From assembly GCF_965638725.1 (NCBI RefSeq), contig NC_134949.1, forward strand, positions 126,230,294 to 126,294,293: a stretch of 64,000 nucleotides of DNA, written 5' to 3'. Positions within the stretch are counted from its first letter, which is position 1; the number at the start of each line of letters is the position of its first letter. This stretch comes from Aptenodytes patagonicus. Taxonomy: Eukaryota > Chordata > Aves > Sphenisciformes > Spheniscidae. The notes beneath the pieces are model-generated. The model saw only the letters and a program-made list of their open reading frames with translations, did not search any database and was not told the origin of the DNA. Of this stretch, positions 1-14,504 are shown one piece after another. A program made the position numbers and the translations under genes.

Positions 1-3000
1 CAGTGTTTCCTTGAATCTCCCCCATCTGCCTTCACCAGCATTGCTGAAGTTTTTTTGCAATGTAGTTGCTCTCTCATCTGTGTCATGAGATCCCAGGAGG
101 AGCGGTGCTGGGCTGCTGATGGGGATGACTAGTCAGCTGAGTGGGGATTAATTTCCTGAAAGCCCTTGGGGCTTTCCCTCAGAACTTTGTGTTTGCTTCT
201 GGAGTTTAAGTCCTTGCGTTCCCAGTGTACACAAAAAAATCTTTATTCTTCTGCTTTAGCTCTTCTCCGTAATAAAAAGCCAATGAATGCTAAAATGCCT
301 GGCCAACAGGGAGTGTTCAGCCGTTGTTACATTTTTGGACCTCTGTGAGCTCTTTCTTTTTTACGCCTTGAATGTAAGAGGATTGGCCACATCGTCACGC
401 TAATTGAAATGTATGACGGTAGGATCAATACGTGTATTGAAAAAGGGTGACGTTGTTTTATGATCAATAAATGGAGTTTAAGGAAAAAAAGCTAACTAGG
501 TCTGATGTATCAAGGTGTGGCCCGACAGCCACAGAGGCCATGAAATAATTTTTCCTCCATGTTGCACGCTGCATATTTGACTAGTTCTATTAATGTGGCA
601 TTGTGTGTGTTTCATTCCTCCGGGGAACGTTCAATATTGGTTTCTGACAGAATCAAGATACCGGATTTGATTGGACTAATTATCCAATTCAGTATGTCTT
701 AAATGAAAAAAATAATTTTAGGTAGAAGAAGTGACTATCAAGCATATCGTCTCCTTACATGTCTAGGGGAATTCTGAAATTGGAAGAAATCAAGAAGGAA
801 AAATATGTCAGGCTTTTGATAATGTGACTGCAGGTCTAAGAGGGAGAAATGTGCTGCCCTCAGTGCACCTGGAGGCTTCGCTTATGCCTAACAGCTAGTA
901 TTACTTGTATTACATGTGATGTAAGGTTTCAGATAAACTTGCCTCAGTGATTTTTGTCCACCTGAAAAAAAGCTCTGAATCTGGTTGCAAAGCTTTTACT
1001 ATTTTGAACTAGTTCTGAGTTCTTGCAAAGTTAATTATTTAAAAGACCGCCACTGGTGTTTAGCACACGTGAAGTTTTATTCACGAGTAGGCCCACTGAG
1101 GTTGTAAGTAAGGTTATAAATGTGCTTGTGTTTCCAAAATCAGATCTTGGCCTGTAGTGACTCAGTAGAGTGCAGTTAAAATTTATTCTCTACTTTTGAT
1201 GGAGACGAATTTGTTATCTCATTCCCTGCCTGAAACTGGAAAACTTAAAGATCACAAATGTACTTGTTGTTTTTCTGCTTTGCAATGAATAGTATAAAGC
1301 TGCAAAGCCGCTACAGGCTAGTGCTACTTGAATCCTTCACAGCGCTGATGCTAAAAGCGAGTATCTTGATACTGCCAAGCGTTGGGATCGTGTTAAACTC
1401 CTTGGGCAAGTAGTCGCTGGAGTCGGAGTGGGCCGTGATCAGGCAGAAAAGGAGACGTGTCTCTTATCGATTTAAATGCTCTTCCCAACCTGACTTTGCC
1501 TCATGTTAGAAGCATGTGTAAAGTGATGCTTGGACACCTTCCTCTACCCTTGCGCCCCTCTGGCATGGGACTTTCCCCCAAGCTAACTGCCTTACTCACC
1601 CAGGCCTCTCCCAGGACTGCCGAGCCCGTGCAGGTGGTAACGCTGCCCTGACTTTTTGCCAAGGAGGAAGAAGGATACTGGCATGCAGAGCGGCATGGCT
1701 TCGCTTCCGTGCCGTCGGAGCAGAAGGGTGGATGGCAGAGCTGCTGCTCCAGACGGTGTCGCAGAGAGGGGATGGGTAAATGCAAACAAAGCAGTAGTGA
1801 ACCAAGACCAAATAGCAGGTTGTGAGAAGAGGCACAAGACTTAACGTCACAGTTACGATAGCATTGGTGCCTGGTAACTTTGAAAGTGGGTGCGTTAAGC
1901 ATTGAAAGCTACTGTGCCAGTACAGGGAATGAGCATTTGTGAAACACTTCAGCACTACTGAGCTTGCTTTACGGCTCAATTGCATTTTTAGAAATTTTCC
2001 TTTTTTAATTTCCATTCTTGGAAGGAAGCTACTATGAAAGAATTTCGTTTTTCAGGTCATTTAAGGCACACTGTTTGGCTTTCATTCCAATTCTGATTTG
2101 TCATATAGCAGATAAACACAGCACAGAACTGAGTTTCACAATGACAGTTCTGAAGTACTTGTTCTGATGATATAAAAATAGAGCAGCTGTGTGAAGTCAA
2201 ATTTATTTTATTTTCAAGAGAGGAAACTTCAGTGCAGTCAATCCAGTTTTGCAAAGTGTTTGCAGCCAAAGTGTTTCTGATCATTTCCAGTTTTATAATA
2301 CAGTATCCTTCCTAATCGTATCAGATCTCCAGACTAGCTACCAGGTCAGTGTCAACTGTCACCACCTCCATTAATTCTCATTCATTCACATGCAGATCTA
2401 CTTAAGAATTATGTGAAAGGTGAAAAAGAAGGTCTATTGCATTGAAGAATGTGATATATTTGTCTCTTATTTCATTGATATATTATTACGTGTCCTACTT
2501 CTGGCAGATTATGTGCTTTACACCTGTCTGTATAGGTGCACTTCTTCCATTTCCAGATTTAAATAAGAGGTGGCAAGAGCCCAATATGAATTGTGTGCAC
2601 TGTTCTTAGTTCTTATTTCTTTAAATAATCTGATGGAATTCCTTTGCTCTATCTCTTATTATTTTGCCTGCCCTGAGATTATAAGCACTGTGAGGAATTG
2701 AATCAAAGATCATTTAGGGTTTCTTCACTGTCTTCACTGCAGTTTTCTTCATATTAATTTTGTTTCTCCTACAAGCTTTTGACCAATAGAACAGTCAAAC
2801 TCTTAAAGCATCCCATGTTCTTCACAGCTTTCTTGAAGTCCATCTGGACTGCATTAAAATTTTGCAAAGAAAGTACTGTTGCCTCATCTTGCCTCTTGTG
2901 CTAGTCTTCATTGTATAAGGTAGTGGTAGTCCTGCAGGTCCCACTGCGTTTGCAAATTCTGTTTTTATTGAGACCAGGCAAATGTTATTCCTGCAATTTC

Positions 3001-3756
3001 ATTGCGAAGAGAGGCCGGGCATGTGCCTCCTGAGAGCTGAGAGTCATGTAGCTGTGGTCTGATTAGCGGGTATTGAAACCACGATAGGATCTGATTTGTG
3101 CTCTGAATGCCACGGCTCCTTCTATAATTTCAGTGTCAATTTTTCATTCTATGCCCGAAGAGGTTTTGTCTATTGTTTTTCCTAATGGCAGTTTGTTCTG
3201 CGCAGGGGGTGAGCAAAAACCTGTCCTGTAAACTTGCTCTGAAATTTTAAGGTCAACGTGAATGTTGGGTCTAACGGCCTTCACTGTGAAACACAAGCTC
3301 CAATTTCCATGTAATTGGTGGGACGTTATCTTTCCTTCAATTTCTTCCAGCTATTAAAGAAAAGAAGGATAAAGAAGGATACGTATTAAACACCTCAAGT
3401 GTGTCATGGACTCTTATAATTTATAGCCTGGTATTTTGAAGGTGATGAACACACACGTTAGCAAGTTCTGAACATGCAGCCGTTCTTCCTTAATTGTTGA
3501 TAGCTCTTATTTCCTGAGTGTTGGAAGGAATGAAGATTGTGAGAAAAGATTCAACTGCTCTTGTAATTTCATCGCTTCAGTAGTCTTGCTATATTAGGTG
3601 ATAAGGGTCTGACTTCTGGAGCTGTGCTATTCCCTAAGAAGCTAAGCTCTGCTTTCTTAATTTTGCTGAAAGGGGGTTTACCATCTTTCTAGATACAAGA
3701 AGTTTTGAAAATTTGATCCTTCCAGGTTCAAATACCAGAAGGCAAGCTCCAACTTG

Positions 3757-3796
3757 TCTCTCTCTCTCTCTTCCCCCCCCCCCCCCCCCCCCCCCC
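3757..3796. repeat. (TC)n followed by a C24 run
   Basis: TC dinucleotides (3757-3772) run directly into 24 consecutive C (3773-3796). Low-complexity tract. Confidence 0.95.
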
Positions 3797-6700
3797 AATA
3801 ATTAAGGGTCTTTTGTGTTTATTTTTGAGCTCTTTATGAAAGCTGAAAAAAGGAAGGGTTGAGGAGCAAAGACGAGTGCTGTGTTATATTGGAGTATTTT
3901 GAGGTGGCAGCGTCAAAATCCCTCCAGATCCCTCTAATGGAAGCACTGTTGAAATGCAAAATATTCCTGTTGTTAATGATGAGTTGGGTAGATTTTGGTT
4001 GTTGTTGTTGGATGCCTGCAAAATAAAAAGGACAAGGACCTGAAAGTCATAAGACAGGACTAATATAGTGATGTACTGTGGTGCAGTGGGGTGTAATGTG
4101 TTTTTGACCAAAGACAAAGCAAACACACATACCAGGTTTGGGTTGACAGAAAGGTCCCTGCCCTTACAAATTAGCATTCTGGCACCTCCTTCCATACAAA
4201 ATTAGCCCTTGCAAAAGGGACTGCATGGAGGTAGTGGAGCCTGTACTGTAAAAATAACCCAAAACACAAGTATTAATTACAATGCAGTTGCCCTGAGTAG
4301 TAGAGCATAGCACAGTTAGTGTTTTGTAGCAAGGCTTTGCCTTGCTGTGTTTGTAAGTGGGCCGCAGTGGCCTGTGATGTCTATGCGCAGAGTGACACTG
4401 AATGGAAGAGGCTCATCATGGTCGTTCCTCAGGATGTGCTCCTCTCCCAGGGTCAGTTGGATTAGAGCCCCACTAACCGCTCCTTTAGAGGTGCTTTCTC
4501 TCCTTCAGAGAAATGGTGGAAGCTTTATTATCTAGGGTCACCAATCGTAGCAATCGTGCATTCAGATCCTGGTGGGTCGGGACAGAAGATCTGTTGTGAG
4601 GAACAGGGGTGGTGGCAATAGGTGTCAGGGTCACACTTTTTACTGGTCCTTGCATTTCATTCCCTATCTGGGCAAAAGCATCGGTTAAATTTGGAGGAGG
4701 AGAGTAGAGGGTGAGCAGGTAACTATTTTGCCCGTTATTAAGGAGTAAATTAGTTGGGATTTGGAGTAGAGATGAGATGAAAACAAACCGGTGGACAAAA
4801 GAAAGCCCATGTGGAATTCCCGTATGTTTGGATGTTTGGGATTATTAAGGAAGGAATCTTTTTTTTCTTGGGTTTTTTTTCTCTTTTTTTCCCCTCCTCT
4901 AACCAAAGGGCTGTGAGCTCTAGGGATGGTGTCTGGCAAGACAGATTTAAAAACTACTACACTCTGCGGGGTTCTTTACTTTCATGAAGGGCACTTAGAC
5001 TTTGAGTCTGTGAGGACATGTTAGCTATTACATTGCCTCCACATTTTATTATCTTTGAAAATTTCTCACTTATTGTAGGTGAAGCGAGTCTGACCTGAAA
5101 TGTTATCTGGTCATTGTCAAGTATAGCTACATTTGGAAAAGGAAGGTGATACAATGGCATACCCTTGCACATGTGCATCTCCAGTATGAATCAGACATAC
5201 CTCTCTCCCTTTTCTTACTGGCTGTAAAATACAGATTTAATCGTAATTTGTGTAAGTAAGTGAAGGAAACTGTTGCTCCTATTTCTGCCCAGATTAGGAC
5301 TTGAGATCAGATCTTCAAAGTAACGGAGGCAGCACTCAGCTGCCTCAGAAAAAGGAATTGTTTTTTCCTGCCATTGATGGGACTGTCATACATCTTGCTG
5401 CTTTTCAGCCTGGTTTTGCTATGTAGATCAGAGCTCATGAAGCAAATGCAGTGCATGATCTACAGATACCAGACTGCTGTTAAAAAAATCAGAAGTTTTA
5501 CATTTGAATGTGTATCTGTTAGTTCAGTGTCCTTCAAAGCACTTGAAATAGCCCAGGACTAAAATAGATTTTATTTGCAATTTTTTGCACATGAACTCCC
5601 TTAGTTTTAAAATAACAAGTTAGCTGACTATCTGTCTCCCCTTCTCTGCATATGCCTACATTGCAGCCAGCCGTGCGATTGGATTGTGGTGTTAAAGAAC
5701 CGAGCTAGTAGAAACCAGCTAACTTGGGTTGGTAACAGTCTAGTTGTGACAACAGGGAGCTCTGCACGAGCGATCTACTGTGCTTTTCCAGGTGGCTCTG
5801 CAACACGCAATGAGCTCCGTTAACTGCTGGCAGAACCTGAGGTAGCTCGAGCACGGCTGCATCAAACGCGTGTTTTCATTTTGCTATGGCAGCGGCTGCG
5901 TGCTCTGCGCAGCAAAGGCTGCAGCAGCCCAGAACTGCCCGAGAGCCTCGTCGAGGAGCTTGGTAAACTTCTTCCTCTTGGGATGAAAGTTTGGCCGCTG
6001 AACCTGCTACTGCCCACATGCCCAGCCCTGTCGGTGAGCTTCCTCCCAAGGCATGGCTGTCGATGGGCTTTTGGCCGTGCTCGTCTGAGGGTGATCATGT
6101 GGCAAAGTCAGCTCTCGTGCCTTCAGAAAGCCTCGGGCCAGAGTCAATCTTTGCTCCCTCTTTTGCCAAAGGTTGATAAAATAATACTCTTCTCGCCCCT
6201 TCTCTCTCCTCCAGCAGAGTTATTCCCTCGTTCTTCCTTTTGCCTCTCTCTCCTCCTCCTGCTCTCGCTGCCTCTGTATTTCTAAGAGTGGTTTACGGGG
6301 AGGGCAGCAGGGGATAGATGTTCTAGAGCTTGGTTTTGGTTTTGTAAGAGTCCTTCTCAAACAGATGAAACCTGTGGGGTACAGCAGAGAGGGAATTTGA
6401 GGAAAATAAGCTAGATAGGAAAAATCTTATTCGAGTGAAAATGACAATACATTGAATACAATTAATGTGTCATAATTAAAAGGCTCTTTTGAAGGGAATC
6501 TGTTAAGACTGTAATTGTACTCTACAATCCTTTTTTCCCCTCACCACTGCTTACTAATAATTTGAAATTGTGAAAAATAAATTACTTGTAGATTTTGTCT
6601 TCTTTGCTCGGCTTGTGAGTACTAAAATGAGTTGATTTTATTTAGCTTTATGGTTGGTTTATTTTTATACCTACTTACTAGCAAGAACTGCTGTTAAGCT

Positions 6701-9700
6701 AGACTGCATGTGTTTAGGGAAAATGTTTGTCTCAAAGTCGTTGCTAGTCCAGTTTTCTTTTAAAAGAGGAAAGGTATTAACACTGCAGTAACACTTGGTA
6801 AGCTTCTCCTCCTTAAAGACAGAAATAAATCCATTCGTAGGGATCTAAAACTGCTTGATAGCGCTACTTTTTCCCATTAGATTTTTTAAAGAAGAAAGAT
6901 GACGACTCAAGAACTGAGAGTCACCTCTCCACTTGAGGGAGGGAGTGTAAGCCTTCTCGCATTAAAGGCCAGCTCCTGCCATTTGACAGGGAAAAAGTAA
7001 TCTGCTCCTTTTGGCGGCCGTCTCTGAGATAATTCCTTGATATTTGTTTGTGGATCTGCCTGTGAGAGTGGTCCGTAGATGAGCGCCTCGGAGCCTGCTG
7101 CGGTGCTGCGGCTTGTGCTCAGGCCCATGTCAAGGCCAGATGTGAGAATTTCCTCACCCACCCAGACTCGCTCTGTTTCTTACTTTGCTACCATAGGAAG
7201 TTTCATACCAGCAAAGATCATCCATTTGGGGCTTCTACAGAAACAAAAGGCTTACCTGCTAAGCCATCGTATGGAAGGTTGGGTCCTGTGTGTCCCCCTT
7301 GAAAATTTTATTGTGGTGTTAGGGAAGAAAAAAAATATATCAGTTCAGCAGAAGGTAAATTTTTAAGATTGCCTTTGGCAGCAATAGTTTTGGCATAGAA
7401 AATAATATACTGGGGTGCCTATTTCAACTGCAGGCTTCAGATCTGTTTTCGAAATTGCGACTTTGCAAAATCTTGAGGGAGGGTTTTTTCTCTCATTTTT
7501 TTCTACCTAATTGGAAACTTTACTTCTGAAATTCCGTTATGATACCTGTTGACACAGAAACCTTGACTGTCAGTGTTTGCGGCATAAGAAATTAACAGTT
7601 GTAGCATCTTTTCAAGACAGAGCACGCGAGGCCGATTTGGAAGGTCTTCAGGGCAATATTACCATGCTGCTTACGCATGGTATGGAAAGACCTATGCTTT
7701 CGTTCACTGTGCTGTCTAGTAGATGTCTGCTACGGGTAAGAGTGAAATGTGAGGCATGTCAGAAAATGATTCATCAGTCCTACTGATGCTTTTCTGTGAC
7801 TAAAGAGATTTTTATTTAATTTGTTTGTTTTTCTTCTTGGTGACTCTCAGGTTGCAAATAAGACAGAGGAGTCCAAAGGTGGTCACACTTTCAAAAAGTC
7901 TGAGAAGTGCTGTAGCAAGATAACATCTGATGCAGTCACAGTGCTTCAGTTTATCTGTCACAGAATAATCTTCTCGTTACTTCACGGATGCAGTCCTTCA
8001 GGGAATAGCACAAACATTTTGCATGATCCAAAGTGCCAGATTTTTGCATTTGGACTGCTGAGATAAGTAACGTATGGGAAGAAAAAAAAAGTTCAGAAAA
8101 TTTCTCAGCAGCTGTAGTCATGAATGTTGGTGCGTGTTACATGTTCCAGCTAAAGTTAACTTTCATTTGCACTCACTGAGCCTTTGAGTTGAACCTTTTC
8201 TTGGCAAGTGACCAAATACTAGTGACACTATCTGCGCATTTTTGTGCAGGTCTGGAAACTTTCTCCACGGCAGGTGTGCGTGACAACGTTTGCTGTTCCT
8301 GATGGGTGAACTTCCACAGTTCCGGTGGCCTGAGCACCATCAGCTCCAGCGTGTACGCAGCAAGGTGGCTGCACTTGCTGCCTTCCTCGTAGTTCGTAAA
8401 ATGCTGGAGCCCTGGGCTGCTGTAGGACCTGAGGTACCATCATCACGTGATGGGTTGTAACTCCTGGCCAAAGTAGAAAGAGCTTACTCCTACATACAGG
8501 TTGATATGTGGAGGAATGGGTAGTGGGAAGCTGACTTCTGTGTGATGTGTAAGTGCATAGCAGCAGACTTCGTCAGCTTGAGAGCATAAACAAGTCTTTT
8601 AACTTCCTGCCCTACAAACTCAACCTGGTATCTGGAAATAAAGCTGTGTTCCTGCACGCCTCTGTGTTCTCCTGTGTAATAAAGTTTTTTTATAGTGGAA
8701 CTTGGTTAACAATTGTAATGATGTATGAGCCACAGGCGAAGCTAGTTCATTTCCCAGAGCTGCTGCCTCTACAGTATTAGCCAGGGTAAAGAGTAAAGTG
8801 TGCATGTTTGAGAAGGAGAGAGAGAAATAAATGAGTCCAATAGCAGGGGGAGGAACACTGCTGCTTTTAAAAAAAAAGAATTTTTAAAAAATCGTATCTT
8901 ATTTCACTTCAGAACCAAATCTGCCTTTTAAATTGCCCTGCCAAATTTTTAAGCAAAAATGTTAGAATAAATATGAATAAAAAAGATTGTTCTAATTTTT
9001 AATAAGTCAAACACATTATTGTGACATTGCTTAACAGCTTTTTTTTTTCTTTTGTCTTTTTTTTCTTCCCCAATCAAATAGTCCTTCCTGGTATTATGGA
9101 GTGGAAAGCTGCTTTCAGTGTGTGCCTTTGAACTCCCCTGTATAATTCCAAGAAATACCCATGATGACAATCAAATTCTGCTCTTTGGTAATATCCTAAA
9201 TAGGTCAGGTGGAATGGGGAGCAAAAGCCTTCTGTCTGTTGTATTCCCTTTATTAATTACCAGGGAAATAAAAACACTGGAGTTGCGTCACCTTGTTTGT
9301 ACTCTGAGACCTGGGGCCACCTGCGTACGTTCCTGTGGCCACTTAAGATGGCACGGACCAGCGGGCAGCTGCCTGACCCTACGCCTGTCCCCAGTGATGT
9401 GGCACAGCTTTTCTAGCACGGAATGCAATCAGAATAACCAAATTCTAGTCCTTGTGCTTGACATAGCTGGACTTGCTTTTTTTTTTTCCCTGATCTCTTC
9501 CCTCCCTCCCCTTGCCTGCAGCCATGGATCCAGTCGTGTCCCTTTGCCATCCATATAGCAGCAACCCAGTAGGTGTGCAAAAGCATCTGATCGTGGCTGT
9601 TGCTGGGCAGAAGGGGAGGAATGGAGGTGGGAGCTGCTATGGCAGGTGGGGAAGAGGTAGTTCAAGGGAGTTAAAGGACGGGTAAATGCAGGGACCAGTC

Positions 9701-10858
9701 TTTTCAGCTCCCCAGGCTGAAACATCCTGGTTTGGCAATATGAAATACTTCAGCAGCTCTCCTATGTTAAACAAAATCTGGCAGTGCTGCAAGTTCAGTC
9801 CTGAAGAAGAAGTTGTGGCATTTTTGTAGCAGAGGTCACGCCTTGAAGTACAGTGAGTTCATAGTTGGTTTTCCAAGGTGTGTGCTAATTTATTTACCTC
9901 TCCATGTCCAACAACCTTGGCTAATCCAGGGATCCCAGTGTGTGAACATGGGATTGCCAGTAGTTTCGTGGCCTCCAGGAGGGAGAGGCTGCTTTCACAG
10001 CCATGAACTTGACTTAAGCGGCAAGGTGAGGGTTCCCATGTAACCATGTCCGCTGGCTTTCATGTTTTGGGAAGGTTGGTCGTTTCACCGTTGCAGTGTA
10101 TGGATAGAGAAAACCCAAGAAAAATTATGCTTATCCACTTGTTTTTGTTATGCTGTTTTAGGGGAACAACTGGAAAATATCATATAAGTATTCAGTGTCC
10201 TTCTTGAAGAAAAGCACGAAAAAAACATAAGCAAGCTCTTCCTGAAAGCAGGCAGTAAGTGCGGCTAGAAGGACGTTATAATGAGCGGCCCTATGGCAGC
10301 GCCGCTGGGAACAGCCTGTTTGGGGAGAACAGATAGACCTGATGTGTCAGGAGTGTCCTGCCCTCACCTCTCCTTCTCGCAGCTCTCCAGGCTTTGAAAA
10401 ACCTTTGCTAACAAACACCCATCTTCAAAACTAACATCTTGACAGAGGAGGGGAAAAAAAACCTGAAAAGAATCGTGTCGCTATGAGAGCCAGTTGATGG
10501 GGGGAGGAGAGGGAAGAGATTAGACCTGGCGTGCAGCCTTCTCAAAACACTGATTTTTCTCACTGCTGTCCTGCAAACTTCTTTTGTCTCCAAAATGTAG
10601 CCTTTTTCAAAGTTAATCGCTGCCTTCAAAAGCTTCTTAAATATTGCAGGAGCAGCTTTGGCACTTGGTTTCACATCTCCAGTGCAATTTGAAATTCAGG
10701 TGTTTATTTAAATTTTAGGTTGAAGTTCAGATCTTTGGTGTGAGGGAGAAATCTTTTAATGGAGGTAGAAATACAAGAGCGAGACTGAATCTCTCCTGAG
10801 AGGCTTCTGCCTGCTACTGAAGGGCAAGGGTACTGTGGTGTCTTTGACAAAACGGAGA

Positions 10859-10882
10859 TTTTTTTTTTTTTTTTTTTTTTTT
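10859..10882. repeat. T24 homopolymer
   Basis: Uninterrupted run of 24 T followed by AAAAAGC. Confidence 0.95.
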
Positions 10883-11542
10883 AAAAAGCACTGGTGAGGT
10901 TAGAGATACCTCCTAGCCTACGCTCAAGAGCATTAGGAATGGGCTTCATAGGCTATGCTGAAGTTTGAAACGGGGCCCTTGATTAATTCTGTTATTCCCA
11001 AATGGCACAGTAAACATGGACAATGACTTATGGTGTAGTAGCTTGTACAGCATGAGGAAGGTTTAAAGATTAGTCAGTTCAAGCCTTCTTGAGTTTACTT
11101 AGTATAGCTTGGCTCTGTGCAAATGTGTAAAACTGTTTCAGTCTTACAGATACTGCAGTTGGAGGGTTGTTGCTTTAGTTTCAAAACAAATTTTTTTTTA
11201 TAGTGTAGGACTTCTGAAGCTAGGTAGGGAAGAAGAACTGAAAATGCCTTTTTTTTTTTCTTTCAGACAGCAGTTTCTCTGAGTCTAATGAACAACAGAG
11301 GTAAAGAAAAGGGTGACCTGACAAAATAAATTGGAAGCTAATTATGGAGAGCAAAAGCCTCAGAAAATTGAAATTCTGAACTGTATGCAGCTTCTAACTG
11401 TAATCGTTCACTGGGTATAATACATTAATGTAGGCTTACTGATTTCATTTCCTTTAAAAAAAAAATACAAAGCAAAAAGCCCTCCTTGGATATCATATTC
11501 TGAAAGGTAGTGTATTAGCATGATGAGTCCTTTTCTCCTCTT

Positions 11543-11569
11543 CCCCCCCCCCCCCCCAAAAAAAAAAAA
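11543..11569. repeat. C15-A12 homopolymer junction
   Basis: A run of about 15 C followed immediately by about 12 A. Confidence 0.9.
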
Positions 11570-13784
11570 CCCACACCTCTAAAATTGTTTGACCTAAGGC
11601 TATGTTTTTAGAAGTATCATGCCCTAAGTAGTACTGGTAAACAGAACAGACATAGCAGACGTTTAACCTAAGACACTTGAGGTGGATCATTTGTTGTTTT
11701 TCAGTGAGGTGGTTGTGTTTTTTTACAGAGAAAGTTTAGTTTCAGGTCAACTGAAAAAATTTGACAGTGGTTTTCTTAAGGAATGAAGCGAGACAGACTG
11801 TGGTTAAGCGCAAGGGTCCAAGTGCATAGAGGCTTGCTGAGGGAGCTTTCTAGGCACAGCAAAACCCTTTTTTGCTGGCCGGTGGTGTGTGTGCCCCTGC
11901 ATTGTGCAATACAGCTGTGTAGCCCGTCGTCCACCTCCGCTGCCCTCCTATTTACTGCGCAGCTAGAAGCTGTCCCGCTCCTCGGGTCCTCCTACAGCGC
12001 CCATAGTTCCGTGGACTAGCAGCCATCTGATGTGGCTGGGCGTTGCTCCAAAGAGTTCAAAATCCTGCCAAGCAGTGCCGAGCAGTGCTCACTCGGTGGT
12101 TTCAAAGCGAGAAAGAGGTTTAGGTTGAGAAGGTGACTATGAGATCTGCAATGGCATTCACGAGTGTATCTCCGAGAGTCAGGCTGGTGGTCAAGCCAGA
12201 CTTCAGGCATTTCTTCAGTTTCTTTTTAGCTGTTGAATTATTGAATTAATAGCTGTCTCTCCAACACCTTTGGCCACCATGTTCTCTAGGGATGGAGGAG
12301 TGAGCTCTGGATGAGACGCTTACTAATTTAGATGCGGCACAGAGCGTAGACGTAGCCCATCTCTAAACCAAGGCTGCGTGGGCACAGGGATTCCTTGTGA
12401 GTCTTGCAGTTAGATGTGAGAGTTGGTCCCAGTGGCATTCGGCTTACAGTCTCCCTTGTCTCGTCAGTGCTGTACCGTAATTAGCAGAAAATTGATGGAT
12501 TTAATTCCTATACACCTACTAACAGGTGGAAACATGCTCTCGAATTTAACAAGAGCGCTGTCCGTACTTAAGTGCAAATAGCTGATGTCTCCTGCATTCA
12601 TTCTTGAATTTCAGGGTGTGTTTGTGGGCTTTTTTTTTAATCATCCATTCATCTAGACACTCATTAATCTTTCAATTCAAGAACGTGTCTGGTATAAATA
12701 TAGAAAATATGTAGATTTTCCTCACTCAAATTTTGAGCACTTAGGTGCCATACTGCTTTAGTAAGAACGGTCTACCTGATGTTAATGTGCATTACTGGCT
12801 ACACTGGGAAAGGCAGTTTTCTTCAGTCTTCTCAAACCCGTCCAAGCCTTCCAATGGTTATTTACAGGTGAGGTTTTTCTAGACCTCTAGATTATTGTTG
12901 TTTCTGAACTTTCTCTAACTAGTCCAGATTTTCCTTAAAACCCAATGCCTGGAACAGGGCGTGACTTCAGCTGTAGCCAGTTTAGGTGAATGAGAGGGTT
13001 GCTTCATACACCTACATTCTTTGTCAGCTGTAAGATGTGATATGGGAGACGGATTTGTATCTGGGAAAAAAAAGAGGAAAAAAAGGTCAATCTTTTCTGA
13101 AAAGGCAATGAGACAAAATTGCTACAATTCACACAGCTCTAAGATAAGCAAGTAATAGCTCATGTTCAACAGCAAAGCATGTTCATATAGCATGAATAGG
13201 ATGGATGTGTTGTATGATAAATCTAGACACAGCAAATAAATTTCAGCCTGAAAAATAAGATACCACATGAGACGGCATGTGCAGAAAGAATGCTAATGTT
13301 TAGGGAACCGAAGGCACTGGCAGAAAGGAGAGAGTAGAAATGAAGAATAGATATTTTGTTTTGTTACCAGGATTGATTGGCTGACTGTTTTTTTTGTCTT
13401 TAAACCATAATAGCCTTCCCTTATTGTCAAATTGATAATATATATAAAGCACTTCCTGTAATATTTCTTTTCAAAATGACTATTCATCAGTCCCTGAGTC
13501 AGATGCTCATATTTCAACTCAAAATTTAGTTTAGCAAGTTTATACTTCAGAGCAATCAGTCATTTTAGCATTTGTGTTTTTAATACAAATCTCAACTACA
13601 GAAGCACACAGTGCTATTAAGCACGGATAGATTGGCTAATCCAGATAGTACCTTGTAATCTTCTGGCAAAGAAAGAGATTATTGCTTTTCAGAGAGGAAA
13701 AAAAAAATAATAGAGTATTCCTCCCAGTCTAGCAGTGCAGATCATGAAAAGATTGAGGGCAAAAGACTCTTGGTCTTCTACTGG

Positions 13785-13877
13785 GTCCAGGGATGGCTGA
13801 GTGTTTTAGGTGGCTGGGGGAGAGAGTGAATGTAAAGGCAATATAGATACGGGGTCAAATCCCAGGTCCTGACACCA
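13785..13877 (+). pseudogene. tRNA-Leu-like relic (pseudogene or SINE head) with CCA end
   Basis: The stretch starts GTCCAGGGATGGCTGAGTG, close to the acceptor and D-arm start of vertebrate tRNA-Leu, with an A-box-like TGGCTGAGTGT. It ends GGGGTCAAATCCC, a B-box-like T-arm differing from the consensus at two sites, then TCCTGAC, A and CCA (13867-13877), which matches a tRNA-Leu 3' acceptor strand, discriminator base and post-transcriptional CCA. Length 93 is near that of a mature type II tRNA. The anticodon arm is not recognisable and the stems are partly broken, so it is not a working tRNA gene. A retroposed tRNA or the tRNA-derived head of an old SINE fits best. Confidence 0.45.
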
Positions 13878-14504
13878 GCTGGGAATGTGGTGAGAGGAAT
13901 GACAGCAAATGCCAAACAGGCTCTGGTGGGCCTGAGCTGCTGCAGCCCTGAAAAGCCTCCATTTGCCATTTTTTCTCCTGCTTACTCCACAACCTACAAA
14001 CACACCACATTTTCTGTGACAAACTTCTGCCATTGCGAAAGCAGGACTTATCTTTAGCGATATATTTGACTTCCTGGTTTGGCCAAGTTTTCGTGCTGCA
14101 ATAAATCACCTTCCTCTGCGTCCCCAGTGTGACGTTGCAGTGAAACGTGGGCACCACTTGCTGAACAAACGGCATTAGAAAATCATTAACCTCCGTTCCA
14201 TTTTTCTTTCTCACACCGCCTCTGTTATCTTCACTGCATGGTTAAACCCTTCTTATGACTACGGGAGGATTTTTTTTGGAGGTAGTAGCAGATAGGTCTG
14301 TTTTCTCTGGTGAGGTGACCTCCCTCGAGGCACCACAGGAAATACTTCTCATCCTGGACTCGGCATAACGTGTGGGCCTGCCCCCATCCTCCTCAAAGGT
14401 GAAGTTTGATACAGTCCAATCTGCAGAGAGTCATTTGGCTCTGGGTGGGGTGTTTCTCCATCGTCACCAGTGGCCATGCAATCTGTCAGCCAAAAAGCTG
14501 AGTT

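Noticed and set aside
1501..2015. Overlapping minus-strand frames of 81-139 codons
   Set aside because: Three frames open together, low-complexity translations, no homologue recognised.
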